Source: Cyanophora paradoxa
Lineage: Eukaryota; Glaucocystophyceae; Cyanophorales; Cyanophoraceae
DNA: 64,000 nucleotides
Assembly (NCBI GenBank): GCA_004431415.1
Contig: QPMI01000233.1
Span: 62,001 to 126,000 of the forward strand
Direction: 5' to 3'
Position numbers and translations under genes: made by a program. Below the pieces are notes generated by a model. It saw nothing but the letters and a program-made list of their open reading frames with translations. It was not told where the DNA came from and did no database searches. Below, piece after piece: positions 52,501 to 64,000 of this stretch (position 1 is the first letter of the stretch; each line of letters starts with the position of its first letter).

Positions 52501-55500
52501 GCGCCCTCGGCCAGCTGCCACTCGACGTCGCCGGCGGGCGGGCGGCCGACGAAGGAAACGTTGGCGAGCGACTCGACGGTCCGGTCCTCCAGGCCCGGCA
52601 GGATCAGGGCCGAGGCGCGCGTGAGGTTCACCAGCGCGGCCAGCGCCGTCGACGCTGCGGCCGGCGCCGCCGGGTCGGCCACGAGGGAAAGGCGGAAGAG
52701 GATGGACCCGCAGCGGATCTCGTCGACGCGGACGCGGGCGGACGATGAGGCGGGAAGGCCGCTCCGCTCGAGGAAGCGGTAAACGAGGGCGTCGAGGGCG
52801 CGCGAGACGTCGTCGGCGCGCGTGGCGCGCAGGTACGCCTCGCACTCGGCGCGCGTGGCGGGGACGGAGAGGACGAGGGTGATCGTGGCGGCCGCGGCCG
52901 CGGGCGAGGGCGAGGGCGTGGGCGAGGGCAAGGACGGGGGCGCGGGCGTGGAGGATGGGAACGGAGTCGAGTTGGGAGGTAGAGCTGGAGGGGACGGAGA
53001 TGGCGTGGTAGGGGGCGTAGCCGACGGCGTCGCGGTCGACGCGGTGCGCGGGGGGAAGGAGAGGGTCTGGGCCCGGCGCTCGCCATCGGCAGGGTACGAG
53101 CAGTTGCCCGATACGAGCGGGATGGCGCCTGAGGAGCGGGCACGAGTGGCGCCCCCGCATCAGACGGCTCGGATCAATTTCACAGGATGCGAGCAACTGC
53201 GCTGACGCACCGACAAGGCGGACGAAGCGCGACGGCGTCCCGGCTCCAGACGAAATCATCCTGACCGGAAATGTTAACAGAAATCCGGCGAGAAACCAAT
53301 GAATTCTCGCATCCACGCACGTTGTGCAGGTGCCGCAGTCGGAGTCGTGCGCAGCATCGTCGAGCCCCACGCTGGCGTCGAGCGAGTACGGCGGGGCGGC
53401 AGCGATTTCGACGGCGCCTCCGACGGCCACCTCGAGCAGAGAGGCCGGGCCGCCCTCCTCGACGGCGAGGAGCGCCCCGTGGCAGCTGCCAAGGACGAGG
53501 CGCCGATTCTCGGTGGCGGCGATCTGCGCCCTTGGAAATCGTGCCACCCGCCGGAACCCCAGGGTAGGCGCCGCGAGATCAACCTCGCTGTCGGATCACG
53601 AAGATGTCAGAATTTGTGCGGGAATTCGCGCGTTTTTATGCGTTGCGCACTACACGTCGACGGTGCTCGTGGAGGTAGGCGGGTCGGCGTTCGCGGAGTA
53701 CCAGCGGCTCCCAACCCGCGCGCACGCTGCGCTGGAGAGCACCGGGGCGCCGCCCTGGCCGTCGGGGACCACCGTCGACCAGGCGCGGTCCTCGCTCGAG
53801 AACCTGGCGCGAAAGTCGAGTGAGCTTTCGGTCCATGTAGTGTATTATTGCAAAGTTCTCAGATCTAGACTTCTTTGTAGATTCTTTACGGATTTGTGAT
53901 TTATGCTATCATTGCGCACGCGATCAGGTCGCTCTTGCCTCCGACGCCGATTGTCCCCGCCATGACCCACACGCGGCCATCGTACACGGTGACACCTGCA
54001 GTCCATTTAAGGCCGGGGCATGTTTTGTGAAAGATTAAATTAAAGCAGCTCACAGTGTCCGGTTCTCGGATTCGGAAGCGCGGGAAGCTCGACCCAGGCG
54101 TCGAAATCGGTGGAAAACGCCCAGAACGACGACGAGAGCGCCGCGCCCCCGTCCTTGTAGCCGCCTGCAGAGCCCTCAGCTCGTGCTCGCGTGTGAAACA
54201 CCGGATCTGCAACCCGGTGCAGCGCACCAGCGCAGTAGACCGCGCGCTCGCGGTCCCACGTGCACCGCGTGCCGCGGCCCAGGATCGGTTGCTGCACGAT
54301 TGCTTGTGTCCATGCCCCCGAGTCTGTCGACATCACTCAGAAAGAGAACATGGAAGGGATACGTTTGATTCATGATGTCTTACCGACATCAAGGACATAC
54401 ACATCGCCGAGAAGATCGGAGCCGGCTTGCACAACGCCCGTGCCGTCCAGAGCGAACGAGCCTCCCAGCACTGTGAACATCAGGCGGCCCGCAGGGCTCC
54501 GGAAGAGGACGCCGCTGCCGACGAACTGCCGCCGGACGCTTGCCGGAGCTGGAACGTCTTGGAGGGTCAGATGATACACGCCTGCGCGGAATGCGTGAGA
54601 CATTCGCTCGCAAACTGCAACCGACTTCTCGAATAACGTTATATTAAAAACGAACCTGGAACGACAAGCGGACCCAAGGAGGTTGTCTGCGACACGGCCA
54701 GCGACGAGCGCGCCGCTACCCCGCAGCTCAGAACGTAGCTGCCAGCCCGCGATATTTGGACCGCCACGGAGACGTTGACGTTAACCGTTGCAGGCCCGGC
54801 GGCCACCTGAGGCAACTCTGTGCTGACTCTGTACGGGCCGCCGGATCCGGTGCAGCTCGTGTCGACGGCGACAACGCTCTGTCCAGTCCAGATACCCACT
54901 TCGAGTTCCACGAGAGACGCGTTGAAAGCACGTTGCACGTAAACGGCCGGGGCCCATGGCGAGGCTGCGCATAGTATTTAAATACTGGAAAAAATCGAGG
55001 AGCAATCGAAATCCTGCAGAACGCACCGACAGGGACGGTAACGTTTGATCGAACGGGCGGAGAAAACAGATCGATAGACGATCGGACACGAGTGGAGCAG
55101 GCCAGCGTGTACGAAGCATTGTATGACGATAAGACAGAGATGGAAAGGGTCTTCGAAAAGACAAAATCTCCGGAGACGCTCGCATCAAGCGCGTAGGGGC
55201 CGCCAAAGCCGTCACAGGTGGTGATGACAGAAACTATGCTCTGCCCGGCACCGAAGACTGCGTTAGCGCTTATGAGAGTGCTGTTCTGAGCCACAAAGTT
55301 TGCCGATGGCGCCGCGGGAACAGCTTGAAAGAAATGTAAGCATCAGTTCAGTGCGTGGGATGGACGAAACATAAGTATCGGCGCACCAGCAGGGACCCAC
55401 ACATATCCAGACGGCACAGCCAGCTCCGACGGAAGGCCCGTCGACCCCCTCACCAGCGCCGCGCACGCCAGCGTGTAGTTCCCGCTGTACTTGGGCGCCA

Positions 55501-58500
55501 CCGTCAGTGCCACGCTCGCCTCCGCCGCCGCCCCGTCGCTCGCGTTGACGGAAGCAAATGCAGCGTACGGGCCGCCGTGGCCCGAGCAGTTCAGCTCCGC
55601 TCTTGCGACGCTCTGGCCCGGCGTGAAGTGCACTGCGGCTGTTACGCGTGTCGCGTTGTTCACGACCACCACGACATCCGACGGGGCCCAGGGCGTCGCT
55701 GCACGAGCGCAGCTGATAAGAAACGTGGCATCCTGTCTGCTCCTGGCAGCGCATGCGAACCTGCAGGCACATCAACCGCAAACGACGACGTTTCCGACGC
55801 CAGGCCTGTTGATGCTCGCGCGAGGGTCGAGCACGCCAGTCTGTAGCCTCCCGTGTACGACAGCGCAATGGCGAGCTCCACTGCCGTCCCGGAAGCGCCG
55901 GCGTCGGTGACCGCGACGCTCCTTGCGTACGGGCCGCTGAAGCCCTCGCACGCCAGCTCCAGCGCCGCTACGCTCTGGCCGGCGGTGAACTTGAAGAGAA
56001 ACGCGACACGCGTCGCGTTTGTGGCCGCGGCCGACTCGACGGACGGCCGCCAAGGAGACGCTGTGTGAAAGCGCCGCAGAGTCAGCGAACGATGGCAAGC
56101 TCGCGGTTAACCTTGAGCAGACGTCGCAAACTCAACCGCTACTCGGAGGGCGCTCACCGGGAGGAACGGTGGCGATCTCTGCGAACGCGACAGATGCCGA
56201 CGGCAGTCCCGCGGACGCCCGGACCAGTGCTGTGCACGCCAGCGTGTAGTTCCCGAAGTACTTCGGCGCCACCGTGAGCGACACGTTGGCTACGGCCACC
56301 GCTCCATCGTTCGCGTTGACTAAAGCGGATGCATAGTACGGGCCGCCATGGCCCGAGCAGTTCAGCTCCGCCCTCGCGACGCTCTGGCCCGGCGTGAACC
56401 GCAGCACGGCCGTCACGCGGGTCGCGTTCTCCACAGACACAGCGACGCCCGACGGGGCCGAAGGCGCCGCTGCGCGCGCGCAGAGCGCCGTCGGTTGATT
56501 CGCAACGTAATGCATCCTGTGAACGGGGCGGCGGGGCAGCGCGTGCGAACCTGCAGGCACGTCGACTGCGAATGCCGACGCTTCCGACGCCAGGCCTGTT
56601 GACGCTCGCGCGAGGGCTGAGCACGCCAGCCTGTAGCCTCCCGTGTACGATGGCGCGACGGCGAGCTCTACAGCCGTCCCGGAAGCGCCAGTGTCGGAGA
56701 CCGGTACAGGCTTTCCGTACGGTCCGCCGAAGCCCTCGCACGCCAGCTCCAGCGCCGCTACACTCTGGCCCGCTGTGAAGTTCAGGAGAACTGAAATGCG
56801 TGTCGCGTTTGTTGCCGCGGCCGACTTGATGAATGGCCGCCAAGGAGACGCTGCGCGAAGGTGCGACAGAGTCAGCGGATTCCGGCGAGCTCACGACCAC
56901 CCCTCAAAAAAAGTCGCTCACCGGGAGGAATCGTGGCGATGTCTGAATACGTGACAGCTGCCGACTGTAGTCCCGTGGACGCCCTCACGAGCGTTGTGCA
57001 CGTGAGGCTGTAGTTTCCGCTGTACTTCGGCTCCACCGTCAGCGACACGTTGGCCCCCGCCACCGCCCCATCGCTGGCGTTGACGGCGGCAGCCACCGAG
57101 TAGAGCCGTCCGTCGCCGGAGCAGTTCACCTCCGCCCATGCGACGCTCTGGCCTGGCGTAAAGCGCAGGACGGCCGTTGCGCGAGTCGCGTTCTCCACAG
57201 ACACCGCAAGCTCCAACGGGTCCCAGGGCGAAGCTGCCGAACACATCAAAGTCAGCGGTCGTGGGCAGCAAGCCGACATGAGTCTCCAGCTGCAAGCTTC
57301 GGCCCTGGCCTTGCGAACTATTTTGCGTCAAATCGTTCCAATCCTACTATCCCTCCCGTCTAGCTAAATAGAGACACTCATTCTCGCCCTTATGATCGGT
57401 CCCAACGCTAACGAACAACGCACCAGCCGGAACCCACACTGAGCTCGACGGCACAGCCAGCGCCGACGGAAGGCCCGTCGACCCCCTCACCAGCGCCGTG
57501 CACGCCAGCGTGTAGTTCCCGCTGTACTTCGACGCCACCGTCAGTGCCACGCTCGCCTCCGCCGCCGCCCCGTCGCTCCCGTTGACGAAAGCGAATGCGG
57601 CGTACGGGCCGCCATGGCCCGAGCAGTTCAGCTCCGCCCTCGCGACGCTCTGCCCCGGCGTGAACCGCAGCAAGGCCGTCACGCGGGTCGCGTTCTCCAC
57701 AAACACAGCGACGCTCGACGGGCCCGAAGGCGCCGCTGCGCGCGCGCAGAGCGCCGTCGGTTGATTCGCAACGTAATGCATCCTGTAAACGGGGCGGCGG
57801 GGCAGCGCGTGCGAACCTGCGGGCACGTCGACTGCGAACGCCGACGCTTCCGACGCCAGGCCTGTTGACGCTCGCGCGAGGGCTGAGCACGCCAGCCTGT
57901 AGCCTCCCGTGTACAATGGCGCGACGGCGAGCTCCACTGACGTCCCGGAAGCGCCAGTGTCGGAGACCGGTACAGGCTTTTCGTACGGTCCGCCGAAGCC
58001 CTCGCACGCCAGCTCCAGCGCCGCTACGCTCTGGCCCGCTGTGAAGTTCAGGAGGACAGAAATGCGTGTCGCGTTTGTTGCCGCGGCCGACTTGATGAAT
58101 GGCCGCCAAGGAGACGCTGCGCGAAGGTGCGACAGAGTCAGCGGATTCTGGCGAGCTCACGACCACCGGTACCCCTCAAAAGAAGTCGCTCACCGGGAGG
58201 AATCGTGGCGATATCTGAATACGTGACAGCTGCCGACTGTAGTCCCGTGGACGCCCTCACGAGCGCTGTGCACGTGAGGCTGTAGTTTCCGCTGTACTTC
58301 GGCTCCACCGTCAGCGACACGTTGGCCCCCGCCACCGCCCCATCGCTGGCGTTGACGGCGGCAGCCACCGAGTAGAGCCGTCCGTCGCCGGAGCAGTTCA
58401 CCTCCGCCCATGCGACGCTCTGGCCTGGCGTAAAGCGCAGGACGGCCGTTGCGCGAGTCGCGTTCTCCACAGACACCGCAAGCTCCAACGGGTCCCAGGG

Positions 58501-61500
58501 CGAAGCTGCCGAACACATCAAAGTCAGCGGCCGTGGGCAGCAAGCCGACATGAGTCTCCAGCTGCAAGCTTCGGCCCTGGCCTTGCGAACTATTTTGCGT
58601 CAAATCGTTCCAATCCTACTATCCCTCCCGTCTAGCTAAATAGAGACACTCATTCTCGCCCTTATGATCGGTCCCAACGCTAACGAACAACGCACCAGCC
58701 GGAACCCACACTGAGCTCGACGGCACAGCCAGCGCCGACGGAAGGCCCGTCGACCCCCTCACCAGCGCCGTGCACGCCAGCGTGTAGTTCCCGCTGTACT
58801 TCGGCGCCACCGTCAGTGCCACGCTCGCCTCCGCCGCCGCCCCGTCGCTCCCGTTGACGAAAGCGAATGCAGCGTACGGGCCGCCATGGCCCGAGCAGTT
58901 CAGTTCCACCCTCGCGACGCTCTGGCCCGGCGTGAACCGCAGCACGGCCGTCACGCGGGTCGCGTTCTCCACAAACACAGCGACGCCCGACGGGGCCGAA
59001 GGCGCCGCTGCGCGCGCGCAGAGCGCCGTCGGTTGATTCGCAACGTAATGCATCCTGTGAACGGGGCGGCGGGGCAGCGCGTGCGAACCTGCGGGCACGT
59101 CGACTGCGAACGCCGACGCTTCCGACGCCAGGCCTGTTGACGCTCGCGCGAGGGCCGAGCACGCCAGCCTGTAGCCTCCCGTGTACGACGGCGCGACGGC
59201 GAGCTCCACCTCCGTCCCGGAAGCGCCAGTGTCGGAGACCGGTACAGGCTTTCCGTACGGTCCGCCGAAGCCCTCGCACGCCAGCTCCAGCGCCGCTACA
59301 CTCTGGCCCGCTGTGAAGTTCAGGAGAACTGAAATGCGTGTCGCGTTTGTTGCCGCGGCCGACTTGATGAATGGCCGCCAAGGAGACGCTGCGCGAAGGT
59401 GCGACAGAGTCAGCGGATTCCGGCGAGCTCACGACCACCCCTCAAAAGAAGTCGCTCACCGGGAGGAATCGTGGCGATATCTGAATACGTGACAGCTGCC
59501 GACTGTAGTCCCGTGGACGCCCTCACGAGCGCTGTGCACGTGAGGCTGTAGTTTCCGCTGTACTTCGGCTCCACCGTCAGCGACACGTTGGCCCCCGCCA
59601 CCGCCCCATCGCTGGCGTTGACGGCGGCAGCCACCGAGTAGAGCCGTCCGTCGCCGGAGCAGTTCACCTCCGCCCATGCGACGCTCTGGCCTGGCGTAAA
59701 GCGCAGGACGGCCGTTGCGCGAGTCGCGTTCTCCACAGACACCGCAAGCTCCAACGGGTCCCAGGGCGAAGCTGCCGAACACATCGAAGTCAGCGGTCGT
59801 GGGCAGCAAGCCGACATGAGTCTCCAGCTGCAAGCTTCGGCCCTGGCCTTGCGAACTATTTTGCGTCAAATCATTCCAATCCTACTATCCCTCCCGTCTA
59901 GCTAAATAGAGACACTCATTCTCGCCCTTATGATCGGTCCCAACGCTAACGAACAACGCACCAGCCGGAACCCACACTGAGCTCGACGGCACAGCCAGCG
60001 CCGACGGAAGGCCCGTCGACCCCCTCACCAGCGCCGTGCACGCCAGCGTGTAGTTCCCGCTGTACTTCGGCGCCACCGTCAGTGCCACGCTCGCCTCCGC
60101 CGCCGCCCCGTCGCTCCCGTTGACGAAAGCGAATGCGGCGTACGGGCCGCCATGGCCCGAGCAGTTCAGCTCCGCCCTCGCGACGCTCTGCCCCGGCGTG
60201 AACCGCAGCAAGGCCGTCACGCGGGTCGCGTTCTCCACAGACACAGCGACGCTCGACGGGGCCGAAGGCGCCGCTGCGCGCGCAGAGCGCCGTCGGTTGA
60301 TTCGCAACGCAATGCATCCTGTGAACGGGGCGGCGGGGCAGCGCGTGCGAACCTGCGGGCACGTCGACTGCGAACGCCGACGCTTCCGACGCCAGGCCCG
60401 TTGACGCTCGCGCGAGGGCCGAGCACGCCAGCCTGTAGCCTCCCGTGTACAATGGCGCGACGGCGAGCTCCACTGACGTCCCGGAAGCGCCAGTGTCGGA
60501 GACCGGTACAGGCTTTCCGTACGGTCCGCTGAAGCCCTCGCACGCCAGCTCCAGCGCCGCTACGCTCTGGCCCGCTGTGAAGTTCAGGAGGACAGAAATG
60601 CGTGTCGCGTTTGTTGCCGCGGCCGACTTGATGAATGGCCGCCAAGGAGACGCTGCGCGAAGGTGCGACAGAGTCAGCGGATTCTGGCGAGCTCACGACC
60701 ACCGGTACCCCTCAAAAGAAGTCGCTCACCGGGAGGAATCGTGGCGATATCTGAATACGTGACAGCTGCCGACTGTAGTCCCGTGGACGCCCTCACGAGC
60801 GCTGTGCACGTGAGGCTGTAGTTTCCGCTGTACTTCGGCTCCACCGTCAGCGACACGTTGGCCCCCGCCACCGCCCCATAGCTGGCGTTGACGGCGGCAG
60901 CCACCGAGTAGAGCCGTCCGTCGCCGGAGCAGTTCACCTCCGCCCATGCGACGCTCTGGCCTGGCGTAAAGCGCAGGACGGCCGTTGCGCGAGTCGCGTT
61001 CTCCACAGACACCGCAAGCTCCAACGGGTCCCAGGGCGAAGCTGCCGAACACATCGAAGTCAGCGGTCGTGGGCAGCAAGCCGACATGAGTCTCCAGCTG
61101 CAAGCTTCGGCCCTGGCCTTGCGAACTATTTTGCGTCAAATCGTTCCAATCCTACTATCCCTCCCGTCTAGCTAAATAGAGACACTCATTCTCGCCCTTA
61201 TGATCGGTCCCAACGCTAACGAACAACGCACCAGCCGGAACCCACACTGAGCTCGACGGCACAGCCAGCGCCGACGGAAGGCCCGTCGACCCCCTCACCA
61301 GCGCCGTGCACGCCAGCGTGTAGTTCCCGCTGTACTTCGGCGCCACCGTCAGTGCCACGCTCGCCTCCGCCGCCGCCCCGTCGCTCGCGTTGACGGAAGC
61401 GAATGCGGCGTACGGGCCGCCATGGCCTGAGCAGTTCAGCTCCGCCCTCGCGACGCTCTGCCCCGGCGTGAACCGCAGCAAGGCCGTCACGCGGGTCGCG

Positions 61501-64000
61501 TTCTCCACAGACACAGCGACGCCCGACGGGGCCGAAGGCGCCGCTGCGCGCGCGCATAGCGCCGTCGGTTGATTCGCAACGTAATGCATCCTGTGAACGG
61601 GGCGGCGGGGCAGCGCGTGCGAACCTGCGGGCACGTCGACTGCGAACGCCGACGCTTCCGACGCCAGGCCTATTGACGCTCGCGCGAGGGCCGAGCACGC
61701 CAGCCTGTAGCCTCCCGTGTACAATGGCGCGACGGCGAGCTCCACCGCCGTCCCGGAAGCGCCAGTGTCGGAGACCGGTACAGGCTTTCCGTACGGTCCG
61801 CCGAAGCCCTCGCACGCCAGCTCCAGCGCCGCTACGCTCTGGCCCGCTGTGAAGTTCAGGAGAACTGAAATGCGTGTCGCGTTTGTTGCCGCGGCCGACT
61901 TGATGAATGGCCGCCAAGGAGACGCTGCGCGAAGGTGCGACAGAGTCAGCGGATTCTGGCGAGCTCACGACCACCCCTCGAAAGAAGTCGCTCACCGGGA
62001 GGAATCGTGGCGATGTCGGAATACGTGACAGCTGCCGACTGTAGTCCCGTGGACGCCCTCACGAGCGCTGTGCACGTGAGGCTGTAGTTTCCGCTGTACT
62101 TCGGCTCCACCGTCAGCGACACGTTGGCCCCCGCCACCGCCCCATCGCTGGCGTTGACGGCGGCAGCCACCGAGTAGAGCCGTCCGTTGCCGGAGCAGTT
62201 CACCTCCGCCCATGCGACGCTCTGGCCTGGCGTAAAGCGCAGGACGGCCGTTGCGCGAGTTGCGTTCTCCACAGACACCGCAAGCTCCAACGGGTCCCAG
62301 GGCGAAGCTGCCGAACACATCGAAGTCAGCGGTCGTGGGCAGCAAGCCGACATGAGTCTCCAGCTGCAAGCTTCGGCCCTGGCCTTGCGAACTATTTTGC
62401 GTCAAATCGTTCCAATCCTACTATCCCTCCCGTCTAGCTAAATAGAGACACTCATTCTCGCCCTTATGATCGGTCCCAACGCTAACGAACAACGCACCAG
62501 CCGGAACCCACACTGAGCTCGACGGCACAGCCAGCGCCGACGGAAGGCCCGTCGACCCCCTCACCAGCGCCGTGCACGCCAGCGTGTAGTTCCCGCTGTA
62601 CTTCGGCGCCACCGTCAGTGCCACGCTCGCCTCCGCCGCCGCCCCGTCGCTCGCGTTGACGGAAGCGAATGCGGCGTACGGGCCGCCATGGCCCGAGCAG
62701 TTCAGCTCCGCCCTCGCGACGCTCTGCCCCGGCGTGAACCGCAGCAAGGCCGTCACGCGGGTCGCGTTCTCCACAGACACAGCGACGCTCGACGGGGCCG
62801 AAGGCGCCGCTGCGCGCGCGCATAGCGCCGTCAGTCGATTCGCAACGTAACGCACACTATGAACGGGGCGGCGGGGCAGCGAGTGCGAACCTGCGGGCAC
62901 GTCGACTGCGAACGCCGACGCTTCCGACGCCAGGCCTGTTGACGCTCGCGCGAGGGCCGAGCACGCCAGCCTGTAGCCTCCCGTGTACAATGGCGCGACG
63001 GCGAGCTCCACCGACGTCCCGGAAGCGCCAGTGTCGGAGACCGGTACAGGCTTTTCGTACGGTCCGCCGAAGCCCTCGCACGCCAGCTCCAGCGCCGCTA
63101 CGCTCTGGCCCGCTGTCAAGTTCAGGAGGACAGAAATGCGTGTCGCGTTTGTTGCCGCGGCCGACTTGATGAATGGCCGCCAAGGAGACGCTGCGCGAAG
63201 GTGCGACAGAGTCAGCGGATTCCGGCGAGCTCACGACCACCCCTCGAAAGAAGTCGCTCACCGGGAGGAATCGTGGCGATGTCGGAATACGTGACAGCTG
63301 CCGACTGTAGTCCCGTGGACGCCCTCACGAGCGCTGTGCACGTGAGGCTGTAGTTTCCGCTGTACTTCGGCTCCACCGTCAGCGACACGTTGGCCCCCGC
63401 CACCGCCCCATCGCTGGCGTTGACGGCGGCAGCCACCGAGTAGAGCCGTCCATCGCCGGAGCAGTTCACCTCCGCCCATGCGACGCTCTGGCCTGGCATA
63501 AAACGCAGGACGGCCGTTGCGCGAGTCGCGTTCTCCACAGACACCGCAAGCTGTAACGGGCCCCAGGGCGAAGCTGCCGAACACATCGAAGTCAGCGGTC
63601 GTGGGCAGCAAACTGACATGGGTCTCCGGCTGCGCATGCAAGCTTCGGCCCTGGCCTTGCGAACTATTTTGCGTCAAATCGTTCCAATCCTACTATCCCG
63701 TCTAGCTAAATAGAGACACTCATGCTCGCCCTTATGATCGGTCCCAACGCTAACGAACAACGCACCAGCCGGAACCCACACTGAGCTCGACGGCACAGCC
63801 AGCGCCGACGGAAGGCCCGTCGACCCCCTCACCAGCGCCGTGCACGCCAGCGTGTAGTTCCCGTTGTACTTCGGCGCCACCGTCAGTGCCACGCTCGCCT
63901 CCGCCGCCGCCCCGTCGCTCGCGTTGACGGAAGCGAATGCAGAGTGCGGGCCGCCATGGCCCGAGCAGTTCAGTTCCGCCCTCGCGACGCTCTGGCCCGG
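49510..64000 (-). CDS. Giant receptor kinase: tandem Ig-like domains, Kelch-like region, stalk, one TM, kinase (5' end outside window)
   Basis: Read right to left. From 64000 to about 54640 come 23 visible extracellular domains, each about 100 residues and one exon (pattern ENATR...FTPGQSVA, CSGxGGPY, YSGNYTLxC), with many N-glycosylation sites. About 54600-53300 gives Kelch-like strands (GDVYVLDVG, GVTVYDGRVWVMAGT, LVLGSCHGALLAVEEGG). A Pro-Ser-Thr stalk follows (about 53100-52900), then a domain starting ITLVLSVPATRAECEAYL, then one membrane helix (GVAALLAAVLLFVYV with RRKRRARG behind it, about 52330-52260). The kinase reads LLGEGAFGR joined to VYAVAI, HPNVLP, LAYLHHELPQPVAHRDL joined to KPQNILLN, VCDFGA, VWAFGIVLTEMLTG and CLEKKPHKRPSF. 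A Pro/Ala tail ends at 49510. This is a type I receptor kinase of TKL/RLK type; the ligand is unknown. That it is one transcript is inferred from continuous domains without a stop and start. Confidence 0.83.
49900..51835 (-). other. Kinase domain of the receptor
   Basis: All core elements are present over about nine exons: the glycine loop GEGAFG, a probable ATP lysine in VVRRAVKEV, HRDLKPQN, DFG, the TKTDVWAFG block and the C-lobe Arg (KRPSF). HRDLKPQN indicates Ser/Thr specificity and nothing suggests a pseudokinase. Confidence 0.85.
52255..52400 (-). other. Single transmembrane helix and basic stop-transfer of the receptor
   Basis: A run of Ala, Gly, Val and Leu ending in LLFVYV is followed at once by VRRKRRARG, which places the stalk outside and the kinase inside the cell. 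Confidence 0.85.
54640..57355 (-). repeat. Older, membrane-proximal copies of the same Ig-like domains
   Basis: In transcript order after 57355 the domains are type 2 (about 57060), type 3 (56700), type 1 (56350), type 3 (55900), type 1 (55600), then two diverged domains (about 55180, TTCDGFGGPY, and 54800, TSCTGSGGPY). Type 2 is missing between 56350 and 55900. Divergence rises towards the membrane. Confidence 0.8.
57356..64000 (-). repeat. 1.27 kb higher-order tandem repeat, three domains per unit
   Basis: The landmark TCTAGCTAAATAGAGACACT lies near 57360, 58632, 59898, 61168, 62434 and 63702, giving periods of 1266-1272 bp. Each unit has three exons, in transcript order type 1 (SVENATRV...ARAELNCSGHGGPY), type 2 (AWAEVNCSGDGRLY) and type 3 (LELACEGFGGPY), and their introns. 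Units are nearly identical, introns included. The array continues beyond the window. Confidence 0.92.

Noticed and set aside
52084-53547. 487-codon minus-strand frame
   Set aside because: It mixes one real receptor segment with out-of-frame Arg/Pro sequence; the correct frame for the stalk and membrane helix is the overlapping one.
57356-64000. CRISPR-like or satellite array
   Set aside because: The 1.27 kb periodic units encode conserved protein domains with introns, so they are a coding higher-order repeat.
1-64000. tRNA, rRNA, riboswitch or bacterial mobile elements
   Set aside because: No cloverleaf, rRNA core or transposase was recognised by eye; a tRNA or covariance-model search was not possible.

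Overview
This window looks like a piece of the nuclear genome of a GC-rich, intron-rich single-celled eukaryote. Genes lie on both strands and are cut by many 50-120 bp introns ending in CAG. Their 5' splice sites are mostly GTGCG or GTACCCC, with at least two GC-AG introns. There are no operons, ribosome binding sites, tRNAs, rRNAs or CRISPR arrays that I can see. A TauE/SafE transporter with a Ser/Arg-rich N-terminal extension hints at a photosynthetic alga (haptophyte- or pelagophyte-like), but this is inference and the species cannot be named.

Layout. 1-1051 (+): 3' part of an isoprenylcysteine carboxyl methyltransferase. 1132-4370 (-): NEK-type kinase, tail to tail with it. 4489-6580 (+): F-box/leucine-rich protein, head to head with the kinase across about 120 bp. 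7202-8887 (+): TauE/SafE transporter. 9918-22908 (+): a 13 kb STAND NTPase gene (DUF4062, NACHT/AAA, helical region, at least two WD40 propellers), like animal NWD1/TEP1. 22.74-30.53 kb: a 4 kb tandem duplication carrying the last exons of the STAND gene and a five-exon parallel beta-helix gene; the second copy is frameshifted and one intron segment is inverted between copies. 31535-34576 (+): RING/TRAF-type zinc finger protein with about 500 residues of 28-residue coiled-coil repeats. 35665-43782 (+): JmjC-domain chromatin protein. 45383-47747 (+): secreted protein with a Ser-Pro linker and an IPT/TIG-like domain. 49510 to beyond 64000 (-): a giant receptor kinase, with more than 22 tandem Ig-like extracellular domains in a 1.27 kb three-domain higher-order repeat, a Kelch-like region, a Pro-rich stalk, one membrane helix and an intracellular kinase.

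Together the window is unusually rich in signalling and recognition proteins: two kinases, a STAND sensor, a RING/TRAF adaptor, F-box and beta-helix proteins, a demethylase-type chromatin protein and two extracellular proteins. No pathway linking them can be proved from sequence. Non-coding DNA is packed with short palindromes (AGATCT, TCTAGA, AAGCTT, GATATC, CAGCTG, GCGCGC), foldback elements and minisatellites. Exon boundaries were read by eye from splice motifs and protein continuity. Single-exon phases were checked for the methyltransferase, transporter and beta-helix genes; other multi-exon entries are given as spans.
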